From: 2-01-FULL-44-17 sp036517175
Lineage (GTDB): Bacteria; Patescibacteriota; Minisyncoccia; 2-02-FULL-40-12; IGHO2-01-FULL-4-A
Reading direction: 5' to 3'
Assembly (NCBI GenBank): GCA_036517175.1
Contig: DATDXQ010000005.1
Location: forward strand, 1-20,856
Length of the DNA: 20,856 nucleotides
Of this stretch, positions 13,362 through 20,754 are shown piece by piece. The translations under genes were made by a program, and so were the position numbers. The first letter of the stretch is position 1. Every line of letters starts with the position of its first letter. Under the pieces are notes generated by a model. That model did not search any database. It was given only the letters and a program-made list of their open reading frames with translations, and was not told where the DNA came from.

Positions 13362-14258
13362 ATGAATTTATATTCTCAAAAAGACTCTAATATTCGTAAA
13401 ACATGGCTTTTAATTGTTGTGTTTTTGGTTTTAATAATTGGTTTGGGATTCATTTTAAGTTATGCGTTTGCTTCGGTTGAAATTTTATATTTTGCAGTTG
13501 CGCTAGCAATCATAATGAATATGGTGGCCTACTGGAATTCAGATAAAATCGCATTATCTATGTCTGGGGCTAAGTATACAAAACGTGACGAAAATCCATA
13601 CCTTTATCGTATTGTTGAGAATCTTTGCATAACAGCTGGTTTGCCATTACCTAGAATTTATATAATCAACTCCTCTCAGATAAACGCTTTTGCTACTGGA
13701 CGCGATCCCAAGCATGCCGCAATTGCAGTTACCACTGGAGCTTTACAAAAACTCCAAAACGAAGAACTTGAGGGAGTTTTGGCCCACGAGCTGTCCCATA
13801 TAGGCAATCGAGATATTTTGGTTTCTACAATTGTTGTAGTGTTGGCTGGGGTGGTGGCGATTGTTTCAGATTGGGCGCTGAGGATTAGTTTTTTAAGTGG
13901 ACGTGGTGATGATGATAACAGGGGTGGAGGAGGTCTTGTTTTATTGATTGGTCTAGTCGCAGCCATACTTGCTCCGGTTGCATCATCTCTTATACATATG
14001 GCCGCATCTCGTAAGCGTGAGTATCTGGCGGATGCGTCTGGGGCCTTGCTGACGCGTTATCCTGAAGGTCTTGCGAATGCTCTTGAAAAAATTGCGGCTG
14101 ACGGAAGCCATATGCACCATGCTCATAATGCAACCGCACATCTCTTTATCTCTTCTCCATTTAAGGGTAAAGAGGGAGCAAGTTGGCTTGCAAAATTATT
14201 TTCCACGCACCCGTCTTTGCAAGAAAGAATTAAAATTTTGCGCGGGATGAAGGTCTAG
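13362..14258 (+). CDS. htpX: HtpX family zinc membrane protease
   Basis: HtpX is an M48 metalloprotease that degrades damaged membrane proteins. The 298-aa length is normal. There are two N-terminal transmembrane helices (about 14-34 and 39-57), then the zinc site HELSH (142-146) with the third ligand Glu220 in SRKREYLADASGALL. Two further hydrophobic segments lie at about 153-175 and 191-213, with the loop between them rich in Asp/Gly (GRGDDDNRGGGG). The C-terminal SSPF and FSTHPSLQERIKIL motifs are typical. The ATG at 13362 is 4 bases after the pyrG stop, with no clear Shine-Dalgarno, suggesting translation coupled to pyrG. Confidence 0.97.
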   Translation: MNLYSQKDSNIRKTWLLIVVFLVLIIGLGFILSYAFASVEILYFAVALAIIMNMVAYWNSDKIALSMSGAKYTKRDENPYLYRIVENLCITAGLPLPRIYIINSSQINAFATGRDPKHAAIAVTTGALQKLQNEELEGVLAHELSHIGNRDILVSTIVVVLAGVVAIVSDWALRISFLSGRGDDDNRGGGGLVLLIGLVAAILAPVASSLIHMAASRKREYLADASGALLTRYPEGLANALEKIAADGSHMHHAHNATAHLFISSPFKGKEGASWLAKLFSTHPSLQERIKILRGMKV

Positions 14259-14302
14259 TGTATTGTGTTATTGTGAACTTTGGTTATCGCTGGGAGGTTT
14301 AG

Positions 14303-15313
14303 ATGATTCCAAACATTTTGGGATATTATTCTTTAACAAATTATTCGGTTCAGCAGGTAAATGTCGGTTTAGTGCATGAAACCTATTTGATTAAAGCGGA
14401 TGAAGGCGATTTTATTTTGCAAAGACTTAATCGGATTTTCGATGATAAGGTTATCAAGAACGTTGATTCAGTCTCTAATTATTTGAATCAGCATTATTTT
14501 TTGGCCCAGACAGTAATTAAGACAATTACGGGATATTTGGGCGTTGATCCGAAGTGGGGCTGTGATAAGAGGTGGTGGCGGCTGTTAAGTTATGTTCCTG
14601 GAAGAGTTTTTGAAAAAGCCGAGTCGGATGATGCGGTTTACTCGTGCGGTATAATATTGGGCAAATTTCATCGCTTGATGAGGGGTTACCACGGTGAACT
14701 TGATCCTGGTCGTCGAGTACATGATACCTGCAGACATTTCGAGCTCTTTAAAGAAAAGGTTCTCGTCGGCTCTGGTTCCGAAATAGATAGCTTGTGCAAT
14801 ACTATTTTGGAAATTCCTAATCTTTTATTGCCAACAGATTTAAAAGTGGAAATTACACATGGTGACCCCAAAATTAGCAATATTGTTTTTGCAAATCACG
14901 CTGTTGCAGAGTGTCTGATTGACTTAGATGGTTGCAATAGGCAAAATAATATTTTCATTGAGCTGGGTGATGCTTTTCGTTCATGGTGCAACGTTGGATA
15001 TGAGGATGGAAGAAGTAATCTATTTGACCTGAATAAATTTAAGGCAGGCTGGTCAGGGTATTTGGAAGTCTGTGGTAGTGATTTTGATAGTGAACGCAGA
15101 TTGTTGGTGCCAAGAGCAATCAAATTGATAACCCTTGAGCTAGCGTCTAGGTTCTTAAGAGATTATTTTGAAGACTTTTATTTTGGCTGGGACTCCAGTC
15201 GTTATCGATCTCGTAAGGACCATAATTTGGCCAGGGCAAAAGGTCAGATTGCGCTTTTTAATGATATTTGTGCAAAAGATTCTGATTTACTAAGGATTCT
15301 TGGGTGTGCTTAA
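14303..15313 (+). CDS. APH-fold small-molecule kinase, resembling N-acetylhexosamine 1-kinase (NahK-like)
   Basis: The 336-aa protein has the aminoglycoside-phosphotransferase/choline-kinase fold. The N-terminal ATP-binding lobe has NVGLVHETYLIKADEGDFIL followed by QRLNRIF. The catalytic loop is THGDPKISN (Asp188, Asn193), and the metal site is IDLDG (Asp207), followed by ELGDAFRSW. The QRLN segment, HGDPKISN and GDAFRS pattern resemble NahK-type kinases that phosphorylate N-acetylhexosamines at C1, more than antibiotic kinases; this is my reading of motifs, not an alignment. A strong Shine-Dalgarno, GGGAGG (14292-14297), precedes the ATG by 5 bases. The sugar nucleotidyltransferase two genes downstream supports a sugar-salvage role. 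Confidence 0.8.
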   Translation: MIPNILGYYSLTNYSVQQVNVGLVHETYLIKADEGDFILQRLNRIFDDKVIKNVDSVSNYLNQHYFLAQTVIKTITGYLGVDPKWGCDKRWWRLLSYVPGRVFEKAESDDAVYSCGIILGKFHRLMRGYHGELDPGRRVHDTCRHFELFKEKVLVGSGSEIDSLCNTILEIPNLLLPTDLKVEITHGDPKISNIVFANHAVAECLIDLDGCNRQNNIFIELGDAFRSWCNVGYEDGRSNLFDLNKFKAGWSGYLEVCGSDFDSERRLLVPRAIKLITLELASRFLRDYFEDFYFGWDSSRYRSRKDHNLARAKGQIALFNDICAKDSDLLRILGCA

Positions 15314-15398
15314 ATTCTTTTTTAGATCGGACTACAATTTGACTAAAAAATATTTTCCAGGCATACTATTATAAGATTTTTGATTAATGAGGCGGGTA

Positions 15399-15866
15399 AT
15401 GCGAGCTAAATTAAATCGCATACAAAAAGATATGTCCTTCGGGGTTTTTGCCTTTATAAGGGATGCCCAGAAAAGAGTATTGATGGTTAGGCACAATTAT
15501 GGCCAACGCAAATGGTCACTGCCAGGTGGTGGTTTGGAACAGGGAGAATTAGTTACTCGTGGTGTCCAAAGAGAAGTTGCTGAAGAGACTGGTTATGTCG
15601 TGGGCATTAACGGTTTGATCGGTATATACAGTTTGAGAAAATCGCCCGGTATTGTCTTATTGTATTCAGGCAAGGTTTTAATATCTGATCCAGTTAATCA
15701 GCTCAACACTCAGGAAATATCACAATCTCGCTTTATTTCTCTTGAAGAACTTAGATCAATGAAACATCAAATTTATCCAGCCCAACTAGGCCTTATTGAA
15801 AGAGCAACCACGATTAGAAAAGGTGAGTGGCCTGAGTCTAACTGGCTAATACCTGCGGAAGTATAA
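15399..15866 (+). CDS. NUDIX hydrolase
   Basis: NUDIX enzymes cleave nucleoside-diphosphate-linked substrates; the substrate here is unknown. The Nudix box is complete: Gly44, Glu50, then Arg58-Glu59 and Glu62-Glu63 (GGLEQGE, x7, REVAEETG). Before it is the usual strand FGVFAFIRDAQKRVLMVRHN and KWSLPGGG. I chose ATG 15399 because GAGG (15389-15392) lies 6 bases upstream; ATG 15387 would add four residues (MRRV) but has no ribosome site. The product is 155 aa, a normal length. It sits between the sugar-kinase-like gene and the nucleotidyltransferase gene in the same direction, which suggests a nucleotide-sugar or housecleaning role. Confidence 0.9.
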   Translation: MRAKLNRIQKDMSFGVFAFIRDAQKRVLMVRHNYGQRKWSLPGGGLEQGELVTRGVQREVAEETGYVVGINGLIGIYSLRKSPGIVLLYSGKVLISDPVNQLNTQEISQSRFISLEELRSMKHQIYPAQLGLIERATTIRKGEWPESNWLIPAEV

Positions 15867-15872
15867 ACATAA

Positions 15873-15890
15873 AGCGCCAGTTTTGGCGCT
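15873..15890 (+). other. Small hairpin between the NUDIX and nucleotidyltransferase genes
   Basis: A perfect 7-bp stem, agcgcca (15873-15879) / tggcgct (15884-15890), with loop gttt, ends 10 bases before the next ATG. It is followed by atttaattaa rather than a real T-run, so it is at most a weak terminator; it also occupies the place of a ribosome site. Confidence 0.55.
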
Positions 15891-15900
15891 ATTTAATTAA

Positions 15901-16590
15901 ATGAAAGCAGTAATACTCGCAGCGGGACGTGGAACAAGAATGGGTGGTCTGACTGATAAAAAACCCAAATCACTTCTTCCTCTTGCTGGTAAGACAATAA
16001 TTGAATACACGCTGTTATCACTACCTCTCGAAATAGATAGTGTTGTTGTGGTGGTTAAGTATCTTGGCGATATGATTAAGAGAGAGATTGGTTCTGAGTA
16101 TGCTGGTATAAAAATAGATTATGTTGAGCAGAAAATGGATGGTACTGCTGGTGCTGTATGGAGCGCCAAAGAAAAAATTGGAAAAGGCAAATTATTGGTT
16201 TTAAACGGAGACGATCTGTATTCCAAAAAAGATATTTCTAAATGTTTGAGCCACGAGACTGCTATGGGCCTTCAAGAGATCATTCTTCCAAGCCAGAACT
16301 ATCTTATCATCGAGAGCGATAGTTCTGGTTTTATAACTGGGTGGCACAAGCCTTCGAGGGAAGAATTAGGTGTTAAACAAAAATCGGCGGTGGGTATATA
16401 TGTTATTGATGAAAGGATTTTTGATTATGAACCTGTTGTGTTATTGAATGGCGAATATGGTTTGCCGCAGACAATTCTCAGTATGTCGCGAGACATTCCA
16501 GTTAAGGGCGTGCTAGTTGATAATTGGGTTCAGATAAATACACCAGAAGAACTGATTCGAGCAGAAGAATGCCTCAAAATAAAAAAATAA
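15901..16590 (+). CDS. Sugar-1-phosphate nucleotidyltransferase (GlmU N-domain/RfbA-like fold)
   Basis: The 229-aa protein activates a sugar phosphate with an NTP to give a nucleotide sugar. It begins with the signature MKAVILAAGRGTRMGGLTDK followed by KPKSLLPLAGK (residues 1-31, nucleotide and phosphate binding). It continues with YVEQKMDGTAGAVWSAK and the metal-binding LNGDDLY (Asp104/Asp105). The late WVQINTPEELIRAE motif is also seen. There is no left-handed beta-helix acyltransferase domain, so it is not a full GlmU. Which NTP and sugar it uses cannot be read from the sequence. It is the last gene of the 14303-16590 group and ends at a terminator. Confidence 0.92.
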   Translation: MKAVILAAGRGTRMGGLTDKKPKSLLPLAGKTIIEYTLLSLPLEIDSVVVVVKYLGDMIKREIGSEYAGIKIDYVEQKMDGTAGAVWSAKEKIGKGKLLVLNGDDLYSKKDISKCLSHETAMGLQEIILPSQNYLIIESDSSGFITGWHKPSREELGVKQKSAVGIYVIDERIFDYEPVVLLNGEYGLPQTILSMSRDIPVKGVLVDNWVQINTPEELIRAEECLKIKK

Positions 16591-16615
16591 ATCCCAGCTG
16601 TTCGCTGGGCTTTTT
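16583..16615. terminator. Bidirectional terminator between the nucleotidyltransferase and pncB
   Basis: The stem cccagc (16593-16598) / gctggg (16604-16609) has a 5-nt loop. The plus strand continues ctttttg; the minus strand continues atttattttttt. It separates two convergent genes. Confidence 0.88.
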
Positions 16616-16623
16616 GTTTAGAT

Positions 16624-18063
16624 TTATTCAGGGTACGGAACCATTATTACTCCGGCCTCGGCGGCCTCATCTCTTAACATCTTATTTTCTATGGTCAGAT
16701 TTAGGTGTTTAAGCGATTCGCTTATTTCCACCGGATAGTTTTCTATGTCAGGGAAGGCGTGAAGTTGTTCTTTTACGAATTGTCTTTGTTCGGCAATTCC
16801 TGGTATTTGCGGAATTGAACTTTTTTCACCAAAGAATCTCTGAATTAGAGGACGTGCCGCCAAGTATGTACCAAGCGGTGGACGTTCGTCATCTATTGTT
16901 ATTAAGTCTTTTGCGTAACGTCCATGGTGGTCAATATATCTCCATATTTGAGTTTTTCCGGCCAGCGTGCCCTTGCCTGGTGTTTCTGATAATTTACGTG
17001 TAACTTGATCTCCAATTCTACACAATTTGAATATTACACCTGCAACAGAGTCAACTTCAGCAGCTAATTTTGTGCCAACTCCGAAACCATTTACGAAAGG
17101 GCAATTTTTTAATATTTCCCTGATACTACTTTCATCAAGGTCTGACGTCAGGAATATCCCAACATCTTTCATGTCGTTTGCGTCAAGGGTTTGTCTTGCC
17201 CAGCGTGCATTTTTGGAAAGATCACCCGAATCAATTCTCACGAATTTTAGTGCTTGCCGTCGTTCAGTAGAACTTTTAGCGGCCCTTATGGCGTGTATTA
17301 GACCAAGCTTCAGGTTTATAGTGTCCAGAAGCAATGTTGTTCCTTTGGGGTGAGCATCAAGCCATCTTTCAAATGCTGTTTCTTGGAAATGTTTGCGTGC
17401 TCCTTGAGGATGTTTTTCTGAGTGTATCGAATTCATGAACCCTGTAAAAGCTTGAACCAGGTAATGTGCCATAGTGCCTACGGGATTTATGTCCAGTTGA
17501 TACGCAGCTTCCACAAATGATGTGTCATCGAAGCCACCAATATATGCCCACTTGCTTACTTCAAGCGAACGTTCTGGGCTACCGTCTCTTCTCAGGGAAA
17601 ATACCGACAGGTTTCTATCGCCCGCAGCAAGACGCATTCTAAGGGCCCGGCCAGCCACTGTCATGGGCTCATCAAACGCATGTTCAAACGCGACCTCTTT
17701 CATCTGGGTATCCCAGAATGTTCCAGTTATATCTGCAAAAGGTTCGCCGGCGAATACGATTGTGCCTGGACGGACCGTACGTATTTCATAGTTATGATGG
17801 TCTGGCATGGCTAGCTTGTTGGCCACAAGATCAAGGTTTGCTTTGTCCTCTCGCAAGAACCTTAGGTGAGGTACATCCAATCCGCCACTGAATATAGTTC
17901 TAAGAAGGCGTTCGTGACCCACGCATGGGGCAAACTTTAATTTTCTCTGAGTTAGATAAAAGGTTGATATTTCATCGGCTAGTAGGTCGCCAGATGGCAT
18001 TTTTGCATGTTTGCGCAGAGAAAAATTTGCCTGGGTAAAGTGGTATCTATCAGCGTGTAGCAT
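16624..18063 (-). CDS. pncB: Nicotinate phosphoribosyltransferase
   Basis: PncB joins nicotinate to PRPP to give nicotinate mononucleotide, the entry of the Preiss-Handler NAD salvage route. The 479-aa protein has DRYHFTQANFSL at the N-terminus, GTMAHYLVQAF with His200 (the position phosphorylated in the family), KFVRIDSGDL (about 273-282) and FVNGFGVGTKLA (about 323-334). The start is ATG 18063: AGGAGG (18075-18070) lies 6 bases upstream. An in-frame ATG at 18108 would add 15 residues but lies inside the promoter spacer, so it cannot be transcribed from that promoter. It shares the neighbourhood with nadK, the next step of pyridine-nucleotide metabolism. Confidence 0.95.
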   Translation of the reverse strand: MLHADRYHFTQANFSLRKHAKMPSGDLLADEISTFYLTQRKLKFAPCVGHERLLRTIFSGGLDVPHLRFLREDKANLDLVANKLAMPDHHNYEIRTVRPGTIVFAGEPFADITGTFWDTQMKEVAFEHAFDEPMTVAGRALRMRLAAGDRNLSVFSLRRDGSPERSLEVSKWAYIGGFDDTSFVEAAYQLDINPVGTMAHYLVQAFTGFMNSIHSEKHPQGARKHFQETAFERWLDAHPKGTTLLLDTINLKLGLIHAIRAAKSSTERRQALKFVRIDSGDLSKNARWARQTLDANDMKDVGIFLTSDLDESSIREILKNCPFVNGFGVGTKLAAEVDSVAGVIFKLCRIGDQVTRKLSETPGKGTLAGKTQIWRYIDHHGRYAKDLITIDDERPPLGTYLAARPLIQRFFGEKSSIPQIPGIAEQRQFVKEQLHAFPDIENYPVEISESLKHLNLTIENKMLRDEAAEAGVIMVPYPE

Positions 18064-18096
18064 GGACATCCTCCTACTTGTAAATATACTGGTCAG

Positions 18097-18125
18097 ATTA
18101 TAAATCATTTAACTTAATTTGTCCA
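18097..18125 (-). promoter_or_regulatory. pncB promoter
   Basis: On the minus strand, TGGACA (18125-18120, 5 of 6), a 17-nt spacer and perfect TATAAT (18102-18097). The start would be near 18090, downstream of the ATG at 18108, which rules out that start codon. Confidence 0.8.
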
Positions 18126-18130
18126 GTAAT

Positions 18131-18154
18131 AAAAAAGCCGCTTTGTCGCGGCTT
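18131..18154 (-). terminator. Terminator after the flavoprotein gene
   Basis: The stem aagccgc (18135-18141) / gcggctt (18148-18154), with loop tttgtc, is followed by a T-run on the minus strand (aaaaaa at 18131-18136). It overlaps the stop codon at 18153-18155 and separates the flavoprotein from pncB. Confidence 0.88.
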
Positions 18155-19490
18155 AGCCAAGTTCTTTTTGAAATCTTTCTTCGTTGAATGTGTAACCGGG
18201 TCCGAGAAATTCAACCACCTTTTGCGCATCCCTATGCCCATTGGCCATTGATACTGAGGCGCCGGGGGATGGGGTTGTGTTGAATATTATGTTACGGCCA
18301 ACAATGGTTGAGTCACCGAACTCTAGTTTTTTTGTTTCAAGATTTACAATCTGTGGCCTTATGCCTCCTGCTCCACGCCTTAGTTTTAAGTCCCTGTACC
18401 TTATGGTTGGTATTATGGGACGTACTTCTCTTAAGAATGCAGCAGGGCCGATTATTGGCATGTCAAAAACTAAGTTTTTGGCTGCATAACCCCATAGTTT
18501 GTTCTTGTTCATTATGCTGAATAAAGAAACTAAGCCTTCAATTGATGAAAGAAGAGGAAGTTCCATGAAGTGCATGAATGTTCCGTAGCGATGTCTTTCC
18601 ATGAGTGGAAGGAATTTGGTGGTGGGACCAAAGCGGGTGTCTTCCATGTCAAGAATATCCGGATCCCCATGTATGGCAGCAAATGGCATGTTCTCTATTT
18701 GTACCCGATATACCTTGTTGTTTAAAAGATGACCGGCTGAATAAAAACTTCCTGGTACCGGTAGTATTCCATATTTTAAACCATAACCAAGTTTGCGGGC
18801 AAAAAACAAGCTGTAAGGTCCGGCTTCGAATACAACAATCTTTGAATAAAAATTTGCTTCCGGAGTCCTTATTACAAAGTGATCATCCATGATGCCGATT
18901 TCTTCCAAGGGTGTATTGAACGCATGGTCAAAATTTGGCTGTAACTGCATTGCATCGGAAAACAATTCTTGGGCGTACCTCTGATAATTTACGATGTATC
19001 CTTGGTCGCTCACTATGGCACAAACAGGCTGTCTTGGGTCTCTGCCCTTAATGATCATTGGTTCTATCTTTGCCAGATCTCTAGAATGAGCTAATCTGAT
19101 ATCGGGGTAGTGAGTACTGAAATTAGTAAATCTTTCTTCTAATTGGTTAACTTCTTTTTCACCAACACCCAAAACCATTCGTAGCCTTTTTTTCCAAAGC
19201 TCAGGATCCACTCCTTTACTATCAAGATACCTCCTTAAATTTCTAGCCTTAAATTGCAATTCCAGAGCATGTTCCAAGGAGTGGTTAGTTTCTGTGCTGC
19301 CGTCATGCGAGGTTTGTGCATTGTTAAGCGGATGAGAATTAATTGTAGCTATACCATTGGACTTTTCTATTATGCAAACATTTCTTATGTTGCTAAATTT
19401 AGCTAGGTTATAAAAGAGTGCCGTGCCAGAAACACCGGCACCAATTATTGTGACATCGTTAATTTTTCTTGTTAGTTTTTTTGTTATCAA
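18153..19490 (-). CDS. FAD-dependent oxidoreductase, malate:quinone oxidoreductase-like
   Basis: The 445-aa protein has an N-terminal FAD-binding Rossmann motif, VTIIGAGVSGTALFYNLA (13-30), with CIIEKS as the second strand. It continues with INSHPLNNAQTSHDGS, which resembles the N-terminal region of malate:quinone oxidoreductases (Mqo) and relatives. It is about 50 residues shorter than typical Mqo (about 490-500). C-terminal RRGAGGIRPQIVN and NTTPSPGASVSMANG fit the flavin-closing region. The start is TTG at 19490 with GGAGAG (19500-19495) 4 bases upstream; no better codon fits. Its substrate could be malate or another 2-hydroxy acid. No quinone or respiratory gene is nearby. It has its own terminator, so it is separate from pncB. 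Confidence 0.82.
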   Translation of the reverse strand: MITKKLTRKINDVTIIGAGVSGTALFYNLAKFSNIRNVCIIEKSNGIATINSHPLNNAQTSHDGSTETNHSLEHALELQFKARNLRRYLDSKGVDPELWKKRLRMVLGVGEKEVNQLEERFTNFSTHYPDIRLAHSRDLAKIEPMIIKGRDPRQPVCAIVSDQGYIVNYQRYAQELFSDAMQLQPNFDHAFNTPLEEIGIMDDHFVIRTPEANFYSKIVVFEAGPYSLFFARKLGYGLKYGILPVPGSFYSAGHLLNNKVYRVQIENMPFAAIHGDPDILDMEDTRFGPTTKFLPLMERHRYGTFMHFMELPLLSSIEGLVSLFSIMNKNKLWGYAAKNLVFDMPIIGPAAFLREVRPIIPTIRYRDLKLRRGAGGIRPQIVNLETKKLEFGDSTIVGRNIIFNTTPSPGASVSMANGHRDAQKVVEFLGPGYTFNEERFQKELG

Positions 19491-19534
19491 AGGTCTCTCC
19501 TAGCCTGTTTTCATAACTAAGCTCTAGCATCTAT

Positions 19535-19563
19535 TTGACACGTAGTCAATTTATTGTTATTTA
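19535..19563 (+). promoter_or_regulatory. Probable nadK promoter overlapping a leftward -35
   Basis: TTGACA (19535-19540), a 17-nt spacer and TATTTA (19558-19563, 3 of 6). On the other strand TTGACT (19549-19544) overlaps it as a possible -35 for the flavoprotein gene, but no good leftward -10 was found. The TTGAC-N5-GTCAA arrangement is an inverted repeat. Confidence 0.45.
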
Positions 19564-19585
19564 TCATTGTGCTAATATTTACGGA

Positions 19586-20425
19586 ATGCCACAACTAAAC
19601 AGTTTCCACATATTTTATATTGAAGACAATGAGAGGGCGGTTTTTTGGTGTGATAAGATCAAGAGATTTATCAAAAGCGAGTTTCCAAAAATTGTCGAAA
19701 ATCCAGATGCGCCTGATGTTATTATTGTGTTAGGGGGTGATGGAACCATACTTTCAGCAGTGCGTAAGTACCACGGGGGTCATTCAATTATTTTGGGTTT
19801 AAATCTTGGCGGTGTTGGATTTCTTGCTTCGGTAAGGGACGAGGATGATTTCTTGAGGTCTCTAGGCGCTTTCTTTGCGGGTAGTTATCGGATTGTTGAG
19901 CAGAACCTTATATTGGCCGATGTTGAAAGAGGGGACAAGAAGGTTTTTACCGCGGAGGCCTTTAATGAGGTTATTATTAATAACCCACTGGGTATGGTAG
20001 AACTTGAGGCCCGTATAGAAGGGCATTCAGTTAAACATGTTCGCGGAACAGGTTTGCTTGTTTCGACATCGACAGGCTCCACGGCTTATAATATGTCAGC
20101 ACATGGTCCGATAGTTGTCCCAGATATTAATTGTTTTGTGATAACCGAGGTTTTGGGTCATGGTATACCAAGCCCTAGCCTTATAATTAAACCCGACAGT
20201 GTCGTTGATATTGAGGTTGTTTCGTTTAGGAAAAAAGAGATGCTCTCGCTGTCTAAGGATAGAACAAATTTCGATGTTTTATTTGTTGCCGATGGTAATG
20301 CGATTTTCCCGCTTGAAGAAAAAGACAGGGTTATAATTCGGAGTTCGCCACACTTGGTTAAATTTGCAGAACTTGAGGAAAATTATTTTTTCAAAAGCTT
20401 AAAAGAAAAATTTGGATTTAAGTAA
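19586..20425 (+). CDS. nadK: NAD kinase
   Basis: NadK phosphorylates NAD to NADP. The 279-aa protein has the ATP/NAD-binding GGDGT (50-54) preceded by IIVLG, then NLGGVGFLASV, FNEVIINN (Asn127-Glu128) and the signature VSTSTGSTAYNMSAHGPI (159-176). Length and order are normal. The start is ATG 19586: the in-frame TTG at 19535 is the -35 box of the predicted promoter, so it cannot be the start. Only a weak GGA lies upstream. The gene is divergent from the flavoprotein gene. Its stop codon (20423-20425) overlaps the left copy of a 22-bp direct repeat. Confidence 0.96.
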   Translation: MPQLNSFHIFYIEDNERAVFWCDKIKRFIKSEFPKIVENPDAPDVIIVLGGDGTILSAVRKYHGGHSIILGLNLGGVGFLASVRDEDDFLRSLGAFFAGSYRIVEQNLILADVERGDKKVFTAEAFNEVIINNPLGMVELEARIEGHSVKHVRGTGLLVSTSTGSTAYNMSAHGPIVVPDINCFVITEVLGHGIPSPSLIIKPDSVVDIEVVSFRKKEMLSLSKDRTNFDVLFVADGNAIFPLEEKDRVIIRSSPHLVKFAELEENYFFKSLKEKFGFK

Positions 20426-20445
20426 TTTTCTTGGAAGGGTCGCAT
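20424..20445 (+). repeat. Left copy of a 22-bp direct repeat (attL-like), copying the tRNA-Ser 5' end
   Basis: These 22 bases are identical to 20731-20752. They consist of aattttctt plus GGAAGGGTCGCAT, the first 13 nt of the tRNA-Ser gene. The match ends exactly at 20423/20730 and 20446/20753. Confidence 0.92.
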
Positions 20446-20446
20446 T

Positions 20447-20479
20447 GCGCCTCAGCGGCGCATCCGCCGAAGAGGCGGA
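20447..20479. repeat. Two tandem GC-rich hairpins before the GIY-YIG gene
   Basis: The first stem is gcgcc (20447-20451) / ggcgc (20457-20461); the second is tccgcc (20463-20468) / ggcgga (20474-20479) with loop gaaga. They lie between the left repeat copy and the GIY-YIG start and have no T-run. Confidence 0.65.
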
Positions 20480-20493
20480 AGCAAAACACGAAT

Positions 20494-20754
20494 ATGTATT
20501 ATTTTTATGTAATTAGGTTTGTAAAAAATGGAAAATTGTATAAAGGCTTAACTAGTGATTTAAAGAGAAGAATTTTGGAGCATCGTAATGGCGTGTCTAG
20601 TTTTACATCAAAAAACGGATCTTTCGACTTGATATTTTACGAGGCTTATATTGATAAAAAGGATGCGATAGAGGCAGAGAAGTATTTTAAAACGGGTCAT
20701 GGTAGAGAAGTTTTAAAGGGCAAGTTAAAAAATTTTCTTGGAAGGGTCGCATAG
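20494..20754 (+). CDS. Small free-standing GIY-YIG nuclease
   Basis: The 86-aa protein is one GIY-YIG nuclease domain with no DNA-binding extension: YYFYVIRFVKNGKLYKGLTS then DLKRRILEH (2-30), FYEAYIDKKDAIEAEKYFK (48-66) and TGHGREVLKGKLKNFLGRV. The YIG triplet reads YKG. The catalytic-type Tyr, Arg (DLKRR), His and Glu (FYEA) are present. I chose ATG 20494 because it begins the conserved YYFYV; an in-frame TTG at 20431 would only add residues encoded by the repeat and hairpins. The TAG stop (20752-20754) lies inside the tRNA-Ser gene, a 15-base overlap. The gene fills the space between two 22-bp direct repeats. Small GIY-YIG genes beside tRNA genes are, as I recall, recurrent in these bacteria. 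Confidence 0.9.
   Translation: MYYFYVIRFVKNGKLYKGLTSDLKRRILEHRNGVSSFTSKNGSFDLIFYEAYIDKKDAIEAEKYFKTGHGREVLKGKLKNFLGRVA
20731..20752 (+). repeat. Right copy of the 22-bp direct repeat (attR-like), forming the tRNA-Ser 5' end
   Basis: Exact copy of 20424-20445. It supplies both the last codons of the GIY-YIG gene and the first 13 nt of tRNA-Ser. Confidence 0.92.

Noticed and set aside
14303..15313. An antibiotic-resistance aminoglycoside phosphotransferase
   Set aside because: The fold is shared, but the motifs and neighbouring nucleotidyltransferase fit a sugar-type kinase better; no resistance context is present.
18064..18108. A longer pncB starting at ATG 18108
   Set aside because: That ATG lies upstream of the predicted transcription start, within the promoter spacer; AGGAGG is well spaced from ATG 18063.
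19535..19585. A longer nadK starting at TTG 19535
   Set aside because: The TTG is the -35 hexamer TTGACA; the family N-terminus fits ATG 19586.
20431..20493. A 21-residue N-terminal extension of the GIY-YIG protein
   Set aside because: It would be encoded by the tRNA-derived repeat and GC hairpins; the conserved domain begins at ATG 20494.
20446..20752. An intron in tRNA-Ser encoding a homing endonuclease
   Set aside because: The tRNA at 20740-20827 is complete and uninterrupted; the nuclease gene lies upstream, between direct repeats, not within the mature tRNA.
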